Shown here: positions 51,648 to 60,755 of the stretch, piece after piece | Layout: each line of letters begins with the position of its first letter | How positions within the stretch are numbered: the stretch's first letter is position 1 | The notes under the pieces: model-generated | The model's database searches: none | Seen by the model: only the letters and a program-made list of their open reading frames with translations | Told to the model about the DNA's origin: nothing | Made by a program: the position numbers and the translations under genes | Source of the DNA: Lewinellaceae bacterium | GTDB taxonomy: Bacteria > Bacteroidota > Bacteroidia > Chitinophagales > Saprospiraceae | DNA length: 64,000 nucleotides | Direction: 5' to 3' | Assembly (NCBI GenBank): GCA_016713985.1 | Contig: JADJOD010000030.1 | Coordinates: 1-64,000, forward strand

Positions 51648-54128
51648 TCACTCCTGCCAATACACCCTTTTTACCCGCTCTGAAATATTCGTAAACACCT
51701 CATAAGGAATGGTTTGCAGGCAATTGGCCAGTTCCTGTACCGGCGGATCTTCTCCAAAAATGATCACTTCGTCGCCTTCCCGCACCGAAGGTATCCGGGT
51801 CACGTCGATCATCGTCATATCCATACACACATTGCCGATGGTGGGCGCCCGATGCCCCCGCACCAACACCTGGTAACGCCCGCCACCCGCCAGGCGCAGA
51901 AATCCGTCAGCATATCCGATACTAATGGTGGCGATGCGGGTGGGTGTGTCCACCGGGCCGTTGCGGTTATAACCCACGGTTTCGCCCGGATGAATAGACT
52001 TGATCTGGCTGATGGTCGCTTTCAACACGTTTACGACGCGCAGTTGGTCCTGCAAGCCGCTCGAATCGATACCGTACAACCCGATACCGAGCCGCACCAT
52101 GTCGAAATGGTATTCAGGAAAACGGGCGATGCCTCCCGTGTTGACGATATGACGCAGCGGCTCATAACCGAGCGCGGACCGTATCTGGTTGTACATGGTG
52201 GAAAAAGCGGCCGCCTGGCGATGTGTAAATGCGTCGTGCGCTGCTGCGTCGCTGGCGGAAAGATGGGAAAAAACGGATCGCACCTCGAAATTGGGGAAAG
52301 CGCTCAATTTTTCCATAAGCGGCTGAATATCAGCCGTTTCAAAGCCCAATCGGTGCATACCGGTATCTAATTTGAGGTGTACGGCAAGCCTTTTTTCCCT
52401 GCCTGCAAAATGAATGAGTTCGTCCAGCAGAGGCAGGCTGTAAATCTCCGGTTCGAGGCGATGCCGGTACATGGCATCCAACCCGGAGGGTTCGGGGTTG
52501 AGTACCAGGATGGGCAGGTTTACGCCGGCCTGCCGCAGTTCGATGCCTTCGTCAGCGTAGGCGACGCCGAGATAATCGACCTGGTGAAATTCGAGCAATT
52601 TGGCTACTTCCGCAGAGCCGCTTCCGTAGCCGGATGCTTTCACCATAGCCAGCATTTTTGTGCCGGGGCGCAGCAACCGGTTGTACACGTTGAGGTTGTG
52701 CACCAGGGCAGTAAGGTTTACTTCCAGCACCGTTTTGTGGGCTTTTTGCTCGAGGCGGCGGGCGATACGTTCGAATTCGAAGGGCCGCGCGCCTTTGAGC
52801 AGGATGAGTTCGTCGAGGAACTCGTGTTGCGGCAGGTTTTTCATAAAATCGGCTGTTTCCGGGTAAAAAACCGCGTCGAATCCGGCTGGCAGGTATGCCG
52901 CAATCACCGGAATATCCGCACCGATCCCGATCAGGCGCGACGCCTTTTTTTCCTCCAAAACGGCCGCCACTTTAGCGTACAAGTCCTTTTTATCCTGCCC
53001 GCTTTGCAGGATGTCGGACAGGATCACCGTAAGTCGCCCGCCGCGCGCCTGTTGCGATGCAAATTGAAGCGCGATCCGGAGCGAAGCCAGGTCGTTGTTG
53101 TAAAAATCGTTGATCAGGGTACAGCGCTGAATGCCCGCTTTCAATTCAAGGCGCATCTCCACGGGATACAAACGCATCATACGCGCCACGATCTGTTCCT
53201 GCGGGATTCCGAGCAAAATCATCACGGCCCAGCAATGCACGGCGTTTTCGACGGATGCGGGATCGGTAAACGGAATTTCGATGGTGTCTTTTATGGCCTC
53301 CAAACGGCCTGTCAGCCGTGTAGCCCCTCCTGCAAGTGTTTGTATTTCAATAATTTGCAAATCGGCTCCAAGATCAGATCCGGACCAGGAAAATGTTCGC
53401 CGTTCCGGTTTTTCGGCCTGCCATTCCTGCGCAGCCAGTCGGATCGGTTCGTGGTCGGCGCAGTAAACAAGCGTCCGGGCCTCGTCAAAAAGGCGCATTT
53501 TTTCCTTTATTTTTTCCGTTTTGGAAGAAAACCCCTCGCGATGCGCCGGGCCGATGTTGGTAAAAATTCCGATCGAAGGCCGGATGATACGCGCCAGTCG
53601 TTCCATTTCTCCGGGTTGGGAAATGCCCGCTTCGAACAAGGCAAGGGTGTGTTCCTGGCGTATTTGCCAAACCGACAGGGGCACACCCACCTGCGAATTA
53701 TAACTTTTCGGGCTCCGCACGATGTTAAAATCCGGCGACAGCAGTTGGTACAGCCATTCTTTCACCACCGTTTTGCCGTTGCTGCCCGTGATACCGATCA
53801 CCGGCAAATTGTATTTTGCACGGTGCCAGGCTGCCAACACCTGCAACGCATCGAGTGTATCCACTACTTTCAACAGGTTGGCTTCCGGGAAATCGGCCGT
53901 CGCAAGTTCCTGACTCACAACAAATTGGCGAACACCGGCCTTGTAAGCATCGGCGAGGTACCGGTGGCCGTCGTGGCGTTTGCCCGGCAGGGCGAAAAAC
54001 AGTGAAAAAACCGGCGCCGTGATCTGCCGGCTGTCGAGCAGCAGGTGCTCCACCTCGGCGGAAGGGTCGGCTTGTTGCAGCCATTTTGCGGCCAGTATTT
54101 TTTGGACTTCGGCGATCGTGTATTTCAT
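51648..54128 (-). CDS. Bifunctional MurF-alanine racemase fusion
   Basis: The 826-residue protein joins a MurF domain (about 1-455; P-loop GITGSNGKTVVKEW near 112-125, NSQVGVPLSVW) to a PLP alanine racemase (about 465-826; TVLEVNLTALVHNLNVYN, MVKASGYGSG with the PLP Lys, VGYNRNGPVD, ISIGYADGFLRLAGG, GNVCMDMTMIDVT). MurF adds D-Ala-D-Ala to UDP-MurNAc-tripeptide; the racemase supplies D-Ala. The fusion is common in Bacteroidota and couples the two steps. It is divergent from tsaE. All key residues appear intact. Confidence 0.95.
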   Translation of the reverse strand: MKYTIAEVQKILAAKWLQQADPSAEVEHLLLDSRQITAPVFSLFFALPGKRHDGHRYLADAYKAGVRQFVVSQELATADFPEANLLKVVDTLDALQVLAAWHRAKYNLPVIGITGSNGKTVVKEWLYQLLSPDFNIVRSPKSYNSQVGVPLSVWQIRQEHTLALFEAGISQPGEMERLARIIRPSIGIFTNIGPAHREGFSSKTEKIKEKMRLFDEARTLVYCADHEPIRLAAQEWQAEKPERRTFSWSGSDLGADLQIIEIQTLAGGATRLTGRLEAIKDTIEIPFTDPASVENAVHCWAVMILLGIPQEQIVARMMRLYPVEMRLELKAGIQRCTLINDFYNNDLASLRIALQFASQQARGGRLTVILSDILQSGQDKKDLYAKVAAVLEEKKASRLIGIGADIPVIAAYLPAGFDAVFYPETADFMKNLPQHEFLDELILLKGARPFEFERIARRLEQKAHKTVLEVNLTALVHNLNVYNRLLRPGTKMLAMVKASGYGSGSAEVAKLLEFHQVDYLGVAYADEGIELRQAGVNLPILVLNPEPSGLDAMYRHRLEPEIYSLPLLDELIHFAGREKRLAVHLKLDTGMHRLGFETADIQPLMEKLSAFPNFEVRSVFSHLSASDAAAHDAFTHRQAAAFSTMYNQIRSALGYEPLRHIVNTGGIARFPEYHFDMVRLGIGLYGIDSSGLQDQLRVVNVLKATISQIKSIHPGETVGYNRNGPVDTPTRIATISIGYADGFLRLAGGGRYQVLVRGHRAPTIGNVCMDMTMIDVTRIPSVREGDEVIIFGEDPPVQELANCLQTIPYEVFTNISERVKRVYWQE

Positions 54129-54174
54129 ACGCTGCGAAATTCCGGGTTTTCTGCAGAAAACAACACGATCGCCC

Positions 54175-54182
54175 TACTTTTG
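54175..54182 (+). promoter_or_regulatory. -7 box candidate before tsaE
   Basis: TACTTTTG matches TAnnTTTG on the plus strand. The long inverted repeat at 54198-54324 would lie in the leader. Confidence 0.35.
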
Positions 54183-54197
54183 CGCGCACGGTTTGTG

Positions 54198-54324
54198 TGA
54201 CAGGTTGTTTTTTTGACAGGATTTACAGGTTTGACAGGATTTACAGGATTAGGATAAAGGTGGGCTTCCGACGAAAATCAAAACCTGTAAATCCTGTAAA
54301 TCCTGTCAAAAAAACAACCTGTCA
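54198..54324. repeat. Long inverted repeat with perfect 32-base arms
   Basis: Arms 54198-54229 and 54293-54324 are exact reverse complements and hold the word CAGGATTTACAGG in direct and inverted copies. A further partial copy of that word occurs inside the left part of the 63-base loop. It lies between the divergent murF-alr and tsaE genes. Such CAGGATTTACAGG words are common between Bacteroidota genes. Confidence 0.8.
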
Positions 54325-54351
54325 TACCGATTCCGCCAAATTGCGTTCACA

Positions 54352-54777
54352 TTGGAACTCCTTATTCATTCTCTTGCCGAGTTAGACGCCTGCATCCCAA
54401 GCGTGATGGACGCGCTGGCCGGGCGGCGCAAAATTGCCCTGTACGGTGATATGGGAGCGGGGAAAACCACTTTTGTAAACGCGTTTTGCCGGTATCTCGG
54501 CGTCCGGGGCTCCACCGCAAGTCCTACATTTTCCCTGATCAATCAGTACAGTTTCCCGCTGCCCGACGGCTCGTATGCCTTGTTCCATCACCTGGACCTC
54601 TATCGCCTGCGCTCCATCCGGGAAGTATTCGATATCGGTGTGGAAGATCTCCTGTACGACCCCTGGTACTGTGTTATCGAGTGGCCACAACTCGCTGAAT
54701 CCCTGTTGCCGGAAGATTCGGCAAAAATTCAGATTAAAATAACAGGCGAATCTTCGCGGCGAATCTTAATTTTGTAG
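54352..54777 (+). CDS. tsaE: tRNA N6-threonylcarbamoyladenosine complex ATPase TsaE
   Basis: The 141-residue protein has Walker A GDMGAGKTTF (about 33-42), LGVRGSTASPTFSLINQY, and a HHLDLYRL segment plus VIEWPQLAESLLPED, the signature of TsaE. It is needed for t6A37 formation in tRNAs decoding ANN codons, together with TsaB/C/D. The start is TTG at 54352, since no ATG precedes the conserved N terminus. The ald promoter candidate overlaps its last codons, so ald may be partly independent. Confidence 0.93.
   Translation: MELLIHSLAELDACIPSVMDALAGRRKIALYGDMGAGKTTFVNAFCRYLGVRGSTASPTFSLINQYSFPLPDGSYALFHHLDLYRLRSIREVFDIGVEDLLYDPWYCVIEWPQLAESLLPEDSAKIQIKITGESSRRILIL
54767..54774 (+). promoter_or_regulatory. 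-7 box candidate for ald, within the end of tsaE
   Basis: TAATTTTG fits TAnnTTTG and lies 75 bases before the ald start at 54849. Confidence 0.35.
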
Positions 54778-54848
54778 GTGGATGACATTAGACCGCCTAA
54801 ACGCAGGTTTTAAAAAGAAATATGAACCCAGCCACCACTTGATACAAC

Positions 54849-56042
54849 ATGGAAACCCTTTCCGTACCTCGTACCCAAACTGAAATGCTCGAAGTGCTTC
54901 CGAAGCACCAACGACTTTTTATCGGTGTTCCCAGAGAAACCACCTTGCAGGAGAATCGTGTGGCCCTGGTGCCCCATTCGGTCGTTACCCTTACCGCACA
55001 CGGCCACAGGGTGGTGGTGGAAGCCGGCGCCGGCGAAAAAACCAAGTTCAGCGACAACGACTATTCGGAGGCGGGTGCGGAGATTGCGCACAGCCGGGAA
55101 GCGGTATTCCAGGCCGATTTGCTGCTCAAGGTAGCCCCGCCCACGCTGGAAGAAATTGAGCTCATGCGCCCCAACCAGGTGGTTATTTCTCCCATCCATT
55201 TGCCGCTGCTCAACCAGGAATACATCGTCAAGTTGCAAAAAAAACGCGTGATCGCACTCGCCATGGAGTACATCCGCGACGACGAAACGGGCATGTACCC
55301 CATCGTACATATCATGAGTGAAATTGCAGGCATCAGCGCGATCCTGATCGCGGCCGAATTGCTCGCTACCACCCGCGGCGGAAAAGGTGTGCTGCTGGGT
55401 GGCATCGCCGGTGTGCCTCCTGCAAAGGTGATCATTCTTGGAGCGGGTGTGGTGGCCGAATTCGCCACCCGCACCGCACTTGGCCTCGGCGCGGAGGTTC
55501 GTATCTTCGACAACAACGTGTACAAATTGATGCGTCTGCAAAACCAGGTGGGTCGCCAGTTGCACACCTCGGTGGTAAACCCCATCCACCTGAAAGAACA
55601 ACTGCTGACCGCCGACGTGGCCATCGGCGCCATTCACTCGCCTCAGGGGCGTACGCCGGTTGTGGTTCCGGAAGACATTATCCGGCGTATGAAGCCGGGA
55701 TCGGTGATCGTCGACATCAGCATCGACCAGGGCGGTTGTTTCGAAACATCGGCGGCAACCACCCACGAAAAACCCACTTTTGAAAAACACGGCGTGATCC
55801 ACTACTGCGTCCCCAACATTCCGTCCCGCGTGGCGGGCACGGCTTCCGACGCCATCAGCAATATCCTCACCTCGCTCCTGCTAAAAACAGAATCAGGCGG
55901 CATTTTACCCCTGATCACCAGCCATGAAGGCCTGCGCAACGGTGTGTATACTTACAAGGGCTGCCTCACCAACACCTACCTGGGCGAACGATTCGATCTA
56001 AAAAGCACTAATCTTGATCTGCTGATTACGTCCGATTTTTGA
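54849..56042 (+). CDS. ald: Alanine dehydrogenase
   Basis: The 397-residue protein has IGVPRETTLQENRVALVPHSV at its catalytic N terminus, LLKVAPPTLEEIELM and VISPIHLPLL with the catalytic His, then the Rossmann segment VIILGAGVVAEFATRTALGLGAEVRIFDNN and GSVIVDISIDQGGCFETS. It interconverts L-alanine and pyruvate/NH4+ with NAD. A short N-terminal extension (about 20 residues) precedes the usual start. It follows tsaE on the same strand and is convergent with the next gene. Confidence 0.92.
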   Translation: METLSVPRTQTEMLEVLPKHQRLFIGVPRETTLQENRVALVPHSVVTLTAHGHRVVVEAGAGEKTKFSDNDYSEAGAEIAHSREAVFQADLLLKVAPPTLEEIELMRPNQVVISPIHLPLLNQEYIVKLQKKRVIALAMEYIRDDETGMYPIVHIMSEIAGISAILIAAELLATTRGGKGVLLGGIAGVPPAKVIILGAGVVAEFATRTALGLGAEVRIFDNNVYKLMRLQNQVGRQLHTSVVNPIHLKEQLLTADVAIGAIHSPQGRTPVVVPEDIIRRMKPGSVIVDISIDQGGCFETSAATTHEKPTFEKHGVIHYCVPNIPSRVAGTASDAISNILTSLLLKTESGGILPLITSHEGLRNGVYTYKGCLTNTYLGERFDLKSTNLDLLITSDF

Positions 56043-56051
56043 GTCGGTTAT

Positions 56052-56186
56052 GAGGGTGTCTCAAAGGGTTGATAAAGTTGATAATGGTTGATGAAAGTTG
56101 ATGTTTAGATTGAAAAATGGCATAAATTAGTGCCTTTTCGGTTCAAAATATCAACCTGATAAACTTTTATAAACCCTCATCAACCT
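56052..56186. repeat. Degenerate inverted repeat of GTTGATA words between convergent genes
   Basis: The left part (about 56062-56104) holds several GTTGATA/GTTGATG words, the right part (about 56144-56185) their reverse complement TATCAAC/CATCAAC. It probably acts as a bidirectional terminator or is a decayed repeat. Confidence 0.5.
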
Positions 56187-56205
56187 TTTGATGCGCCCTC
56201 GGCAA

Positions 56206-57141
56206 CTACTTGTCCCAGCATTCTTCCTGGGCAATTTTGGAAAAATCAACGTCGCGTACCAGCCGCAGGTAGGAGTCGCGGTTGTGCAGTTCGTTTTCTC
56301 CGGAAGTTTTGCTTTGAAAAATAAAATCGGCGAGAATTTGCCAGCCTTTGAGCTGGGCTGCGGAAAGTGCCAGGCAAAGGCTGCGTTTTTCCGAAATGCC
56401 CGGGTGCGCATTGCGCTCCGCTTCGCCGGCCATTTTTACGTATTGTTCCACAGTAGATCTTGTCGGCTGGTAAAAATCCACCCGATGTACCTGCGGGTCG
56501 GAGGGCAGGTAAGTGACTGCAAAAGCGTCGCGGTCGCTCAGGGGAAAACCGTTGGGTAGCAGGATGGGGCCCTGGTCCGACACCGTAAACGTGCCGCTGA
56601 CCCGGGTACTGTCGGACGTGGCGAATCCGTAAAAAACCTTGCGCTGCATGGCCTCCTGCACCACAAACATCTGCGCCGTGCCGGCCTTGCCTTCCAGGGA
56701 AAGCCGGTGTGCATTTTCCGTAGACAAGTGGCTGAACAGGGTGTTTTTTGCCATACGATTGGTCTCCTGTTGGCGGCCAAACCACATAAAACCCAGAGAG
56801 CCCAGCACCACGATACAGACAAAAACGCCGATAAAAAGCGCCATTTGGCGCCGGATGCGCCGCTCGTCGACACGCCGGATGCGGTTGCGGGGGGTGTCCA
56901 GGGTTTTGTTGACTTTAAAATCGTAACCGAAACTGCCGTCTTTTTCTTTGACCACACTCAGTTCGCACAATTCGTCTTCGATAAAAAACGAGTACATTTT
57001 GGTGTCTTTTACCGAAAAATCGACCTGCACCACACGTGCATTGCAGTGTATAACCAAATGACCCGTCCGGTCGCCGTGGTACAAACCCACGCGATGCCGG
57101 CCGCCCCGGTTGTCGAGATATACCCAGCCCATTTGCGCCAT
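56206..57141 (-). CDS. Conserved protein of unknown function with one membrane helix
   Basis: The 311-residue product has a soluble, beta-rich N-terminal third (GWVYLDNRGGRHRVGLYHGD, about 5-85), a single membrane helix (about 100-122, MALFIGVFVCIVVLGSLGFMW) after an Arg-rich stretch, and a C-terminal region with LSLEGKAGTAQMFVVQEAMQ. The Arg-rich side before the helix suggests the N-terminal part is cytosolic. I do not recognise a family. The last residues (ECWDK) end near the repeat at 56186. Nothing nearby hints at a job. Confidence 0.65.
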   Translation of the reverse strand: MAQMGWVYLDNRGGRHRVGLYHGDRTGHLVIHCNARVVQVDFSVKDTKMYSFFIEDELCELSVVKEKDGSFGYDFKVNKTLDTPRNRIRRVDERRIRRQMALFIGVFVCIVVLGSLGFMWFGRQQETNRMAKNTLFSHLSTENAHRLSLEGKAGTAQMFVVQEAMQRKVFYGFATSDSTRVSGTFTVSDQGPILLPNGFPLSDRDAFAVTYLPSDPQVHRVDFYQPTRSTVEQYVKMAGEAERNAHPGISEKRSLCLALSAAQLKGWQILADFIFQSKTSGENELHNRDSYLRLVRDVDFSKIAQEECWDK

Positions 57142-57256
57142 GCAGGAACACGAAATTTATAAAAGGAAAGATAACGTATTCCGGCGGTTTTTGTGACGGA
57201 AGTTGGCTGGAAAAAGTTCGGTGGGGTTTTCCCCCATAAAATCCATGGTGTTTTTT

Positions 57257-57292
57257 GGGCGCCTTTCCGGAAGTATGAGTAGTCAGGCGCCC
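57257..57292 (+). repeat. Hairpin with short flanking T runs
   Basis: GGGCGCCT (57257-57264) and AGGCGCCC (57285-57292) pair across a 20-base loop; six T precede and five T follow on the plus strand. No plus-strand gene lies directly upstream. Confidence 0.4.
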
Positions 57293-57376
57293 TTTTTCGA
57301 AGGACTAACGCAAGGAAGGTTAAGAGCAGTTTGCAAACGCTTCATTATCAAAATGTTCCGAAGGTAAATGGGCCTT

Positions 57377-58405
57377 TCAACACCCAAACACGAGGACGGC
57401 AAAAACGACCTGGCCCGAAACAGCCAAATTGACCGTCTCTTTTTCATCGCCGCGGGCGCGTACGAGTTCCCATGTTTTACCGCCGTCAGAAGAGCGTGAA
57501 ATGCCGGTATCGGTGCTGCAAAAGAGGTATTTGCCCGCCTGTTCGATGTCGTAAATATCCCGGACGAGTGGAAGATCCTGGAGCTGTTGCCATGTTTTGC
57601 CGCCGTCGGTGGACGTGTACAGCCTGTTCGGCTTGGCCTCCTGCCAGGTGCCGGGAGCAACGACGGTGATGAAGCCACCCTCGATGCGTTTTGTTTTAAA
57701 TGCCGAACCATTCCCGGTCATCACCCAATCCCAGTGTTCGCCGCCGTCGGTTGAGCGCATCAAGCCGCTGTAATTGCCGCAAATCAGCGCATTGCCCGAC
57801 ATCGCGAAACTGTTGACTCCTTCTCCTGAAAAAACGTGTTTCCAGGTCTTCGCGCCGTCAGAAGATTTATAAACGCCACTTTCACAACCGACAAAAACGG
57901 CTCCATCGGGAGTTTCCAAAACGGTGCGCACCGTTTTGTCTTCCAGGGCATTGTGCATGGCATTCCAGATACCCGTGCCCGGCATTCCCTTAAAAAAGCC
58001 GCTCTGGTAAATGCTGACATACAAGCCGTTTTGCCCGGGGAAAACATCGGTAATTTTTTCTTCCATAAAAACCTCCTTTTCCCATACCGGGGCCACGAGA
58101 GCGGTACTTCTGTGGTACAAACCATCTTCGGTAGACAAATAGATGTCGTTGCGGTCGGCAAAAACGCGCCCAACTCCCAACTTTTCGGGCAGTCCCGTGC
58201 TCACGTCCTGCCAAGTCTGCCCGTTATCCACGGATTGAAAAATGATATTGGTGGCCGTTAACGGTTTTTTTTCCAGGCCTTGCCAGGAAGCCGCCGGAGC
58301 TTGAAACGTGAGGCTGGCTGCTGCTGACTGTGTTTTTCCCTGATCCTGCCGGCAGGCAACGAAGGATTGAAAAAAGAGCAAAAAAGCGAGAATATGGATA
58401 CGCAT
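57377..58405 (-). CDS. Lipoprotein with Asp-box (BNR/sialidase-like) repeats
   Basis: The 342-residue protein has a type II signal (MRIHILAFLLFFQSFVACRQ, lipidated Cys near 18) and repeated Asp-box words: SVDNGQTWQDV, SSDGAKTWKHV, STDGGEHWDWV, STDGGKTWQQL, SSDGGKTWELV. These belong to a beta-propeller like the sortilin/VPS10 or photosystem-stability YCF48 fold. They usually act as scaffolds or bind glycans, not as sialidases, since the catalytic Arg triad is not apparent. It stands alone and is divergent from the OmpA-type gene at 58678. Confidence 0.82.
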   Translation of the reverse strand: MRIHILAFLLFFQSFVACRQDQGKTQSAAASLTFQAPAASWQGLEKKPLTATNIIFQSVDNGQTWQDVSTGLPEKLGVGRVFADRNDIYLSTEDGLYHRSTALVAPVWEKEVFMEEKITDVFPGQNGLYVSIYQSGFFKGMPGTGIWNAMHNALEDKTVRTVLETPDGAVFVGCESGVYKSSDGAKTWKHVFSGEGVNSFAMSGNALICGNYSGLMRSTDGGEHWDWVMTGNGSAFKTKRIEGGFITVVAPGTWQEAKPNRLYTSTDGGKTWQQLQDLPLVRDIYDIEQAGKYLFCSTDTGISRSSDGGKTWELVRARGDEKETVNLAVSGQVVFAVLVFGC

Positions 58406-58677
58406 GACACTGTTGGTTGGTGAAACAATGTGACAAAGGTGTGGGTGAACCGGGATCAGGCGGTTTTTTCAGGTGTAAAATGATGTAACGGATTTGTAAA
58501 ATCTTCGAAAAGGTAAATGCCGGCAGCGTTTGGCCGGTTGCAATTTTTATATTTGCTTTGCAATTCAAAGTTCTTTTTGAGCAATGCAAACCGGAACGCC
58601 ACAACATTCCTGAAATGCGGGATGAGTGATTTAAATAACCGCTAAAACCCCGTCTCAACTCATACAAACAAAAACAC

Positions 58678-59871
58678 ATGATTCTGTTGCACTTTACTAC
58701 TTACGCTCTCGCGGCGACTGTTTTAACCGCTTCAGGTTTTGCTCCAACCGATAAAAAGCAACAGAGCACCAAGCCGCCGATTACGATTGTGACCGACAAC
58801 AGCTGGGACGTCAGCTGCCGGCAAACGAAGTTCGGCGAATACCCCTTGTCGGCTGAGCAGTGTGCCTCGTCAACGTCGCCGCTGCACGGCGGGACCTGCA
58901 AGGCAGTGGCCGCAGCGCATAACGAGCGTTCGAAAATCATCCCCGGCTCCGTGCCAATATGGCGCAATCGCAAAGCCGACGGGGAAGGAGAGGCCTATCA
59001 GTTTCGCAAAACCGTGCAACTCGGCGCCGAACCCATACAAAAAATCACGCTGGAGATCAACTGCGACGACGTGGCCCGAGTCTACATCAATCAGCGGCTG
59101 GCCAGCGTCGAGAAGCGCGACGGAAAGTTAAAAGACGGGTACGACGACTGGTTTCTCTTCCGCAGCGTGACCGGCTTCATGTACGACAGGATATACACGT
59201 ACGATGTAACGGATTACTTTTTTACCAACGTCACCAACACGATCCTCGTTGAGGCCGTCAGTCTGGCCTTTGACGGCAGCCACGCCTATCTGAGCGCCAG
59301 AATTGTGATCGAGTTCGCGCCAACCCCGGCACTGCCGGCCCCGGCGAAGGCAGCAGCGCCTGTAAAATCCAAACCCGCAGCCAAATCAAATGCAACGGCT
59401 GAGCCAGAAAAACCCACCTCTGCCAAGGCTACAGCAGAAAAACCCGCCTCCGCCAAGGCTACGGCGGGTAAAGAAAAAACCGTCTTCGAGGCCGGCCGCG
59501 ATCCCGGGATTGAAAAACTGAACGTTGGTAGTATTCTTGAACTCGGCCACGTGTATTTCAAAGCCGACGACTACCGGCCCGACACCGCGTCGTACCGCAC
59601 ACTCGACGCTCTGGCGAGCTTCATGAAGCTACACCCCGGTCTGAAGATCGAAGTCGGCGGCCACACCAACCTGCGACCCGGCGATAGTTTCGCCGTCGAG
59701 TTATCCACCAACCGCGCACACGCTGTCATGCGCTACCTTGTCGCCAAGGGTGTCGCGGCCGATAAGGTCACGTACAAGGGTTATGGAAAATCACTGCCCC
59801 GCGTCAATGCCGTGTCCAAAGAAGCCGATCGCGCAAACCAGCGCGTTGAAGTGAAAGTGCTTGAAAAATAA
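58678..59871 (+). CDS. OmpA-family protein with a secreted N-terminal region and repeat linker
   Basis: The 397-residue product begins with a signal-like stretch (MILLHFTTYALAATVLTASG) and has an unrecognised N-terminal domain (about 30-215, with DDVARVYINQRLASVEKRDG), which resembles a jelly-roll-type sugar-binding fold only in outline. An Ala/Pro/Lys-rich linker (about 218-265) holds two copies of the unit EKPASAKATA. The C-terminal OmpA domain (about 285-397) has GHTNLRPGDSFAVELSTNRA and RANQRVEVKVLEK for peptidoglycan binding. It probably anchors a surface domain to the wall. The repeats are encoded by a tandem 30-base duplication (59407-59466). Confidence 0.8.
   Translation: MILLHFTTYALAATVLTASGFAPTDKKQQSTKPPITIVTDNSWDVSCRQTKFGEYPLSAEQCASSTSPLHGGTCKAVAAAHNERSKIIPGSVPIWRNRKADGEGEAYQFRKTVQLGAEPIQKITLEINCDDVARVYINQRLASVEKRDGKLKDGYDDWFLFRSVTGFMYDRIYTYDVTDYFFTNVTNTILVEAVSLAFDGSHAYLSARIVIEFAPTPALPAPAKAAAPVKSKPAAKSNATAEPEKPTSAKATAEKPASAKATAGKEKTVFEAGRDPGIEKLNVGSILELGHVYFKADDYRPDTASYRTLDALASFMKLHPGLKIEVGGHTNLRPGDSFAVELSTNRAHAVMRYLVAKGVAADKVTYKGYGKSLPRVNAVSKEADRANQRVEVKVLEK
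59407..59466 (+). repeat. Tandem 30-base duplication inside the OmpA-family gene
   Basis: Units 59407-59436 and 59437-59466 differ at only a few positions, each reading EKP-(T/A)-SAKATA. On the minus strand each contains GTAGCCTTGGC with a short GCCT/AGGC stem, reminiscent of a GTAG-headed palindrome but much weaker. Confidence 0.65.
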
Positions 59872-59960
59872 TGAACAAGCGGCATGATTGGCAACGGCCG
59901 GGCTTATAACCTGTAACTTGAAAGGCGGCGATTTGAATATGCGCGACAACTTTAAAAAAG

Positions 59961-60755
59961 TTATTTCCCGATTTTTAAAATCTCGTCCAGTTCCGAAAAA
60001 GGAAGAACAAAGGTTGTATTTCCAATGGCATAAGGGCCTACCTCGTAGTGCAGATAGTGGAAGTAGATGCCGTCCTGAACCAGCCCGAAATTGGCGGGCA
60101 GGTCAAATCGGAACGTATCATCGAACTCGAACCCGTCCTTAAAAATATTGTCCTTTATCTCCCTGTATTTTTTTTCGGCGCGTGTTTTCAGGGCGGTTTT
60201 ATCCGTCACCAGGTCGTCCCAGCCGATTTGTTTTCCGGTTCCCGTTTCAAAGGTGGCTACTGCTGCAGTCGGACTGCCGTGTGCACCGCCGGAAAAGGTA
60301 TAACCCGCGATCTCGAGGGTCAGGTATTTGCCGTCGTTGAGTAGCGTGGTATCCTTGCTTTCTGCCACCCATTGGCCCAGCGGCGAATCGGGCGCCTCAA
60401 TGGAAAACGTTTTGTGTTCTTCGATAAAAGCCTGTGCCGCAGCTTCAACGGTGGTTGCCGCAGCCGCCGAATCCGTGGAGCCGGGAGTAAGCATGCCGGT
60501 GATGTAAGTGTTTGCCCAGGCCGCTACATTTTTCCGGAGGGCATCGCTGCCGCCTGTTGCATCAGGCCAGACAAGATTGATTTTCAAACAATTATTGCGC
60601 AGGCTATCCGGTTTTTCGCAGTCCGTGCCATGTGTTTTTTCGTACCGGAGCGGATTTACGACAACCGTTGTAGCAGGTGTTTTAGGTTCGTTTTTGCAGG
60701 AAAAAACAAGAGCCAGCAAAAAAATACCTGCGAGGATAAAACTTAAATTCTTCAT
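59961..60755 (-). CDS. DUF3298/DUF4163-type lipoprotein
   Basis: Start at 60755 (MKNLSFILAGIFLLALVFSC) gives 264 residues with a lipobox LVFSC. The middle matches DUF4163/PdaC-like sequence, and the end is DUF3298 (GGAHGSPTAAVATFETGTGK, then FGLVQDGIYFHYLHYEVGPYA and FVLPFSELDEIL). The two-domain arrangement is found in anti-sigma RsiV of Bacillus and in many lipoproteins; in Gram-negatives a role in binding or sensing at the envelope is likely but untested. It is convergent with the OmpA-family gene. Confidence 0.85.
   Translation of the reverse strand: MKNLSFILAGIFLLALVFSCKNEPKTPATTVVVNPLRYEKTHGTDCEKPDSLRNNCLKINLVWPDATGGSDALRKNVAAWANTYITGMLTPGSTDSAAAATTVEAAAQAFIEEHKTFSIEAPDSPLGQWVAESKDTTLLNDGKYLTLEIAGYTFSGGAHGSPTAAVATFETGTGKQIGWDDLVTDKTALKTRAEKKYREIKDNIFKDGFEFDDTFRFDLPANFGLVQDGIYFHYLHYEVGPYAIGNTTFVLPFSELDEILKIGK

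Noticed and set aside
52377..54005. 542-codon plus-strand frame opposite murF-alr
   Set aside because: Shadow of the fusion gene; rich in His, Gln and Arg as expected from antisense reading.
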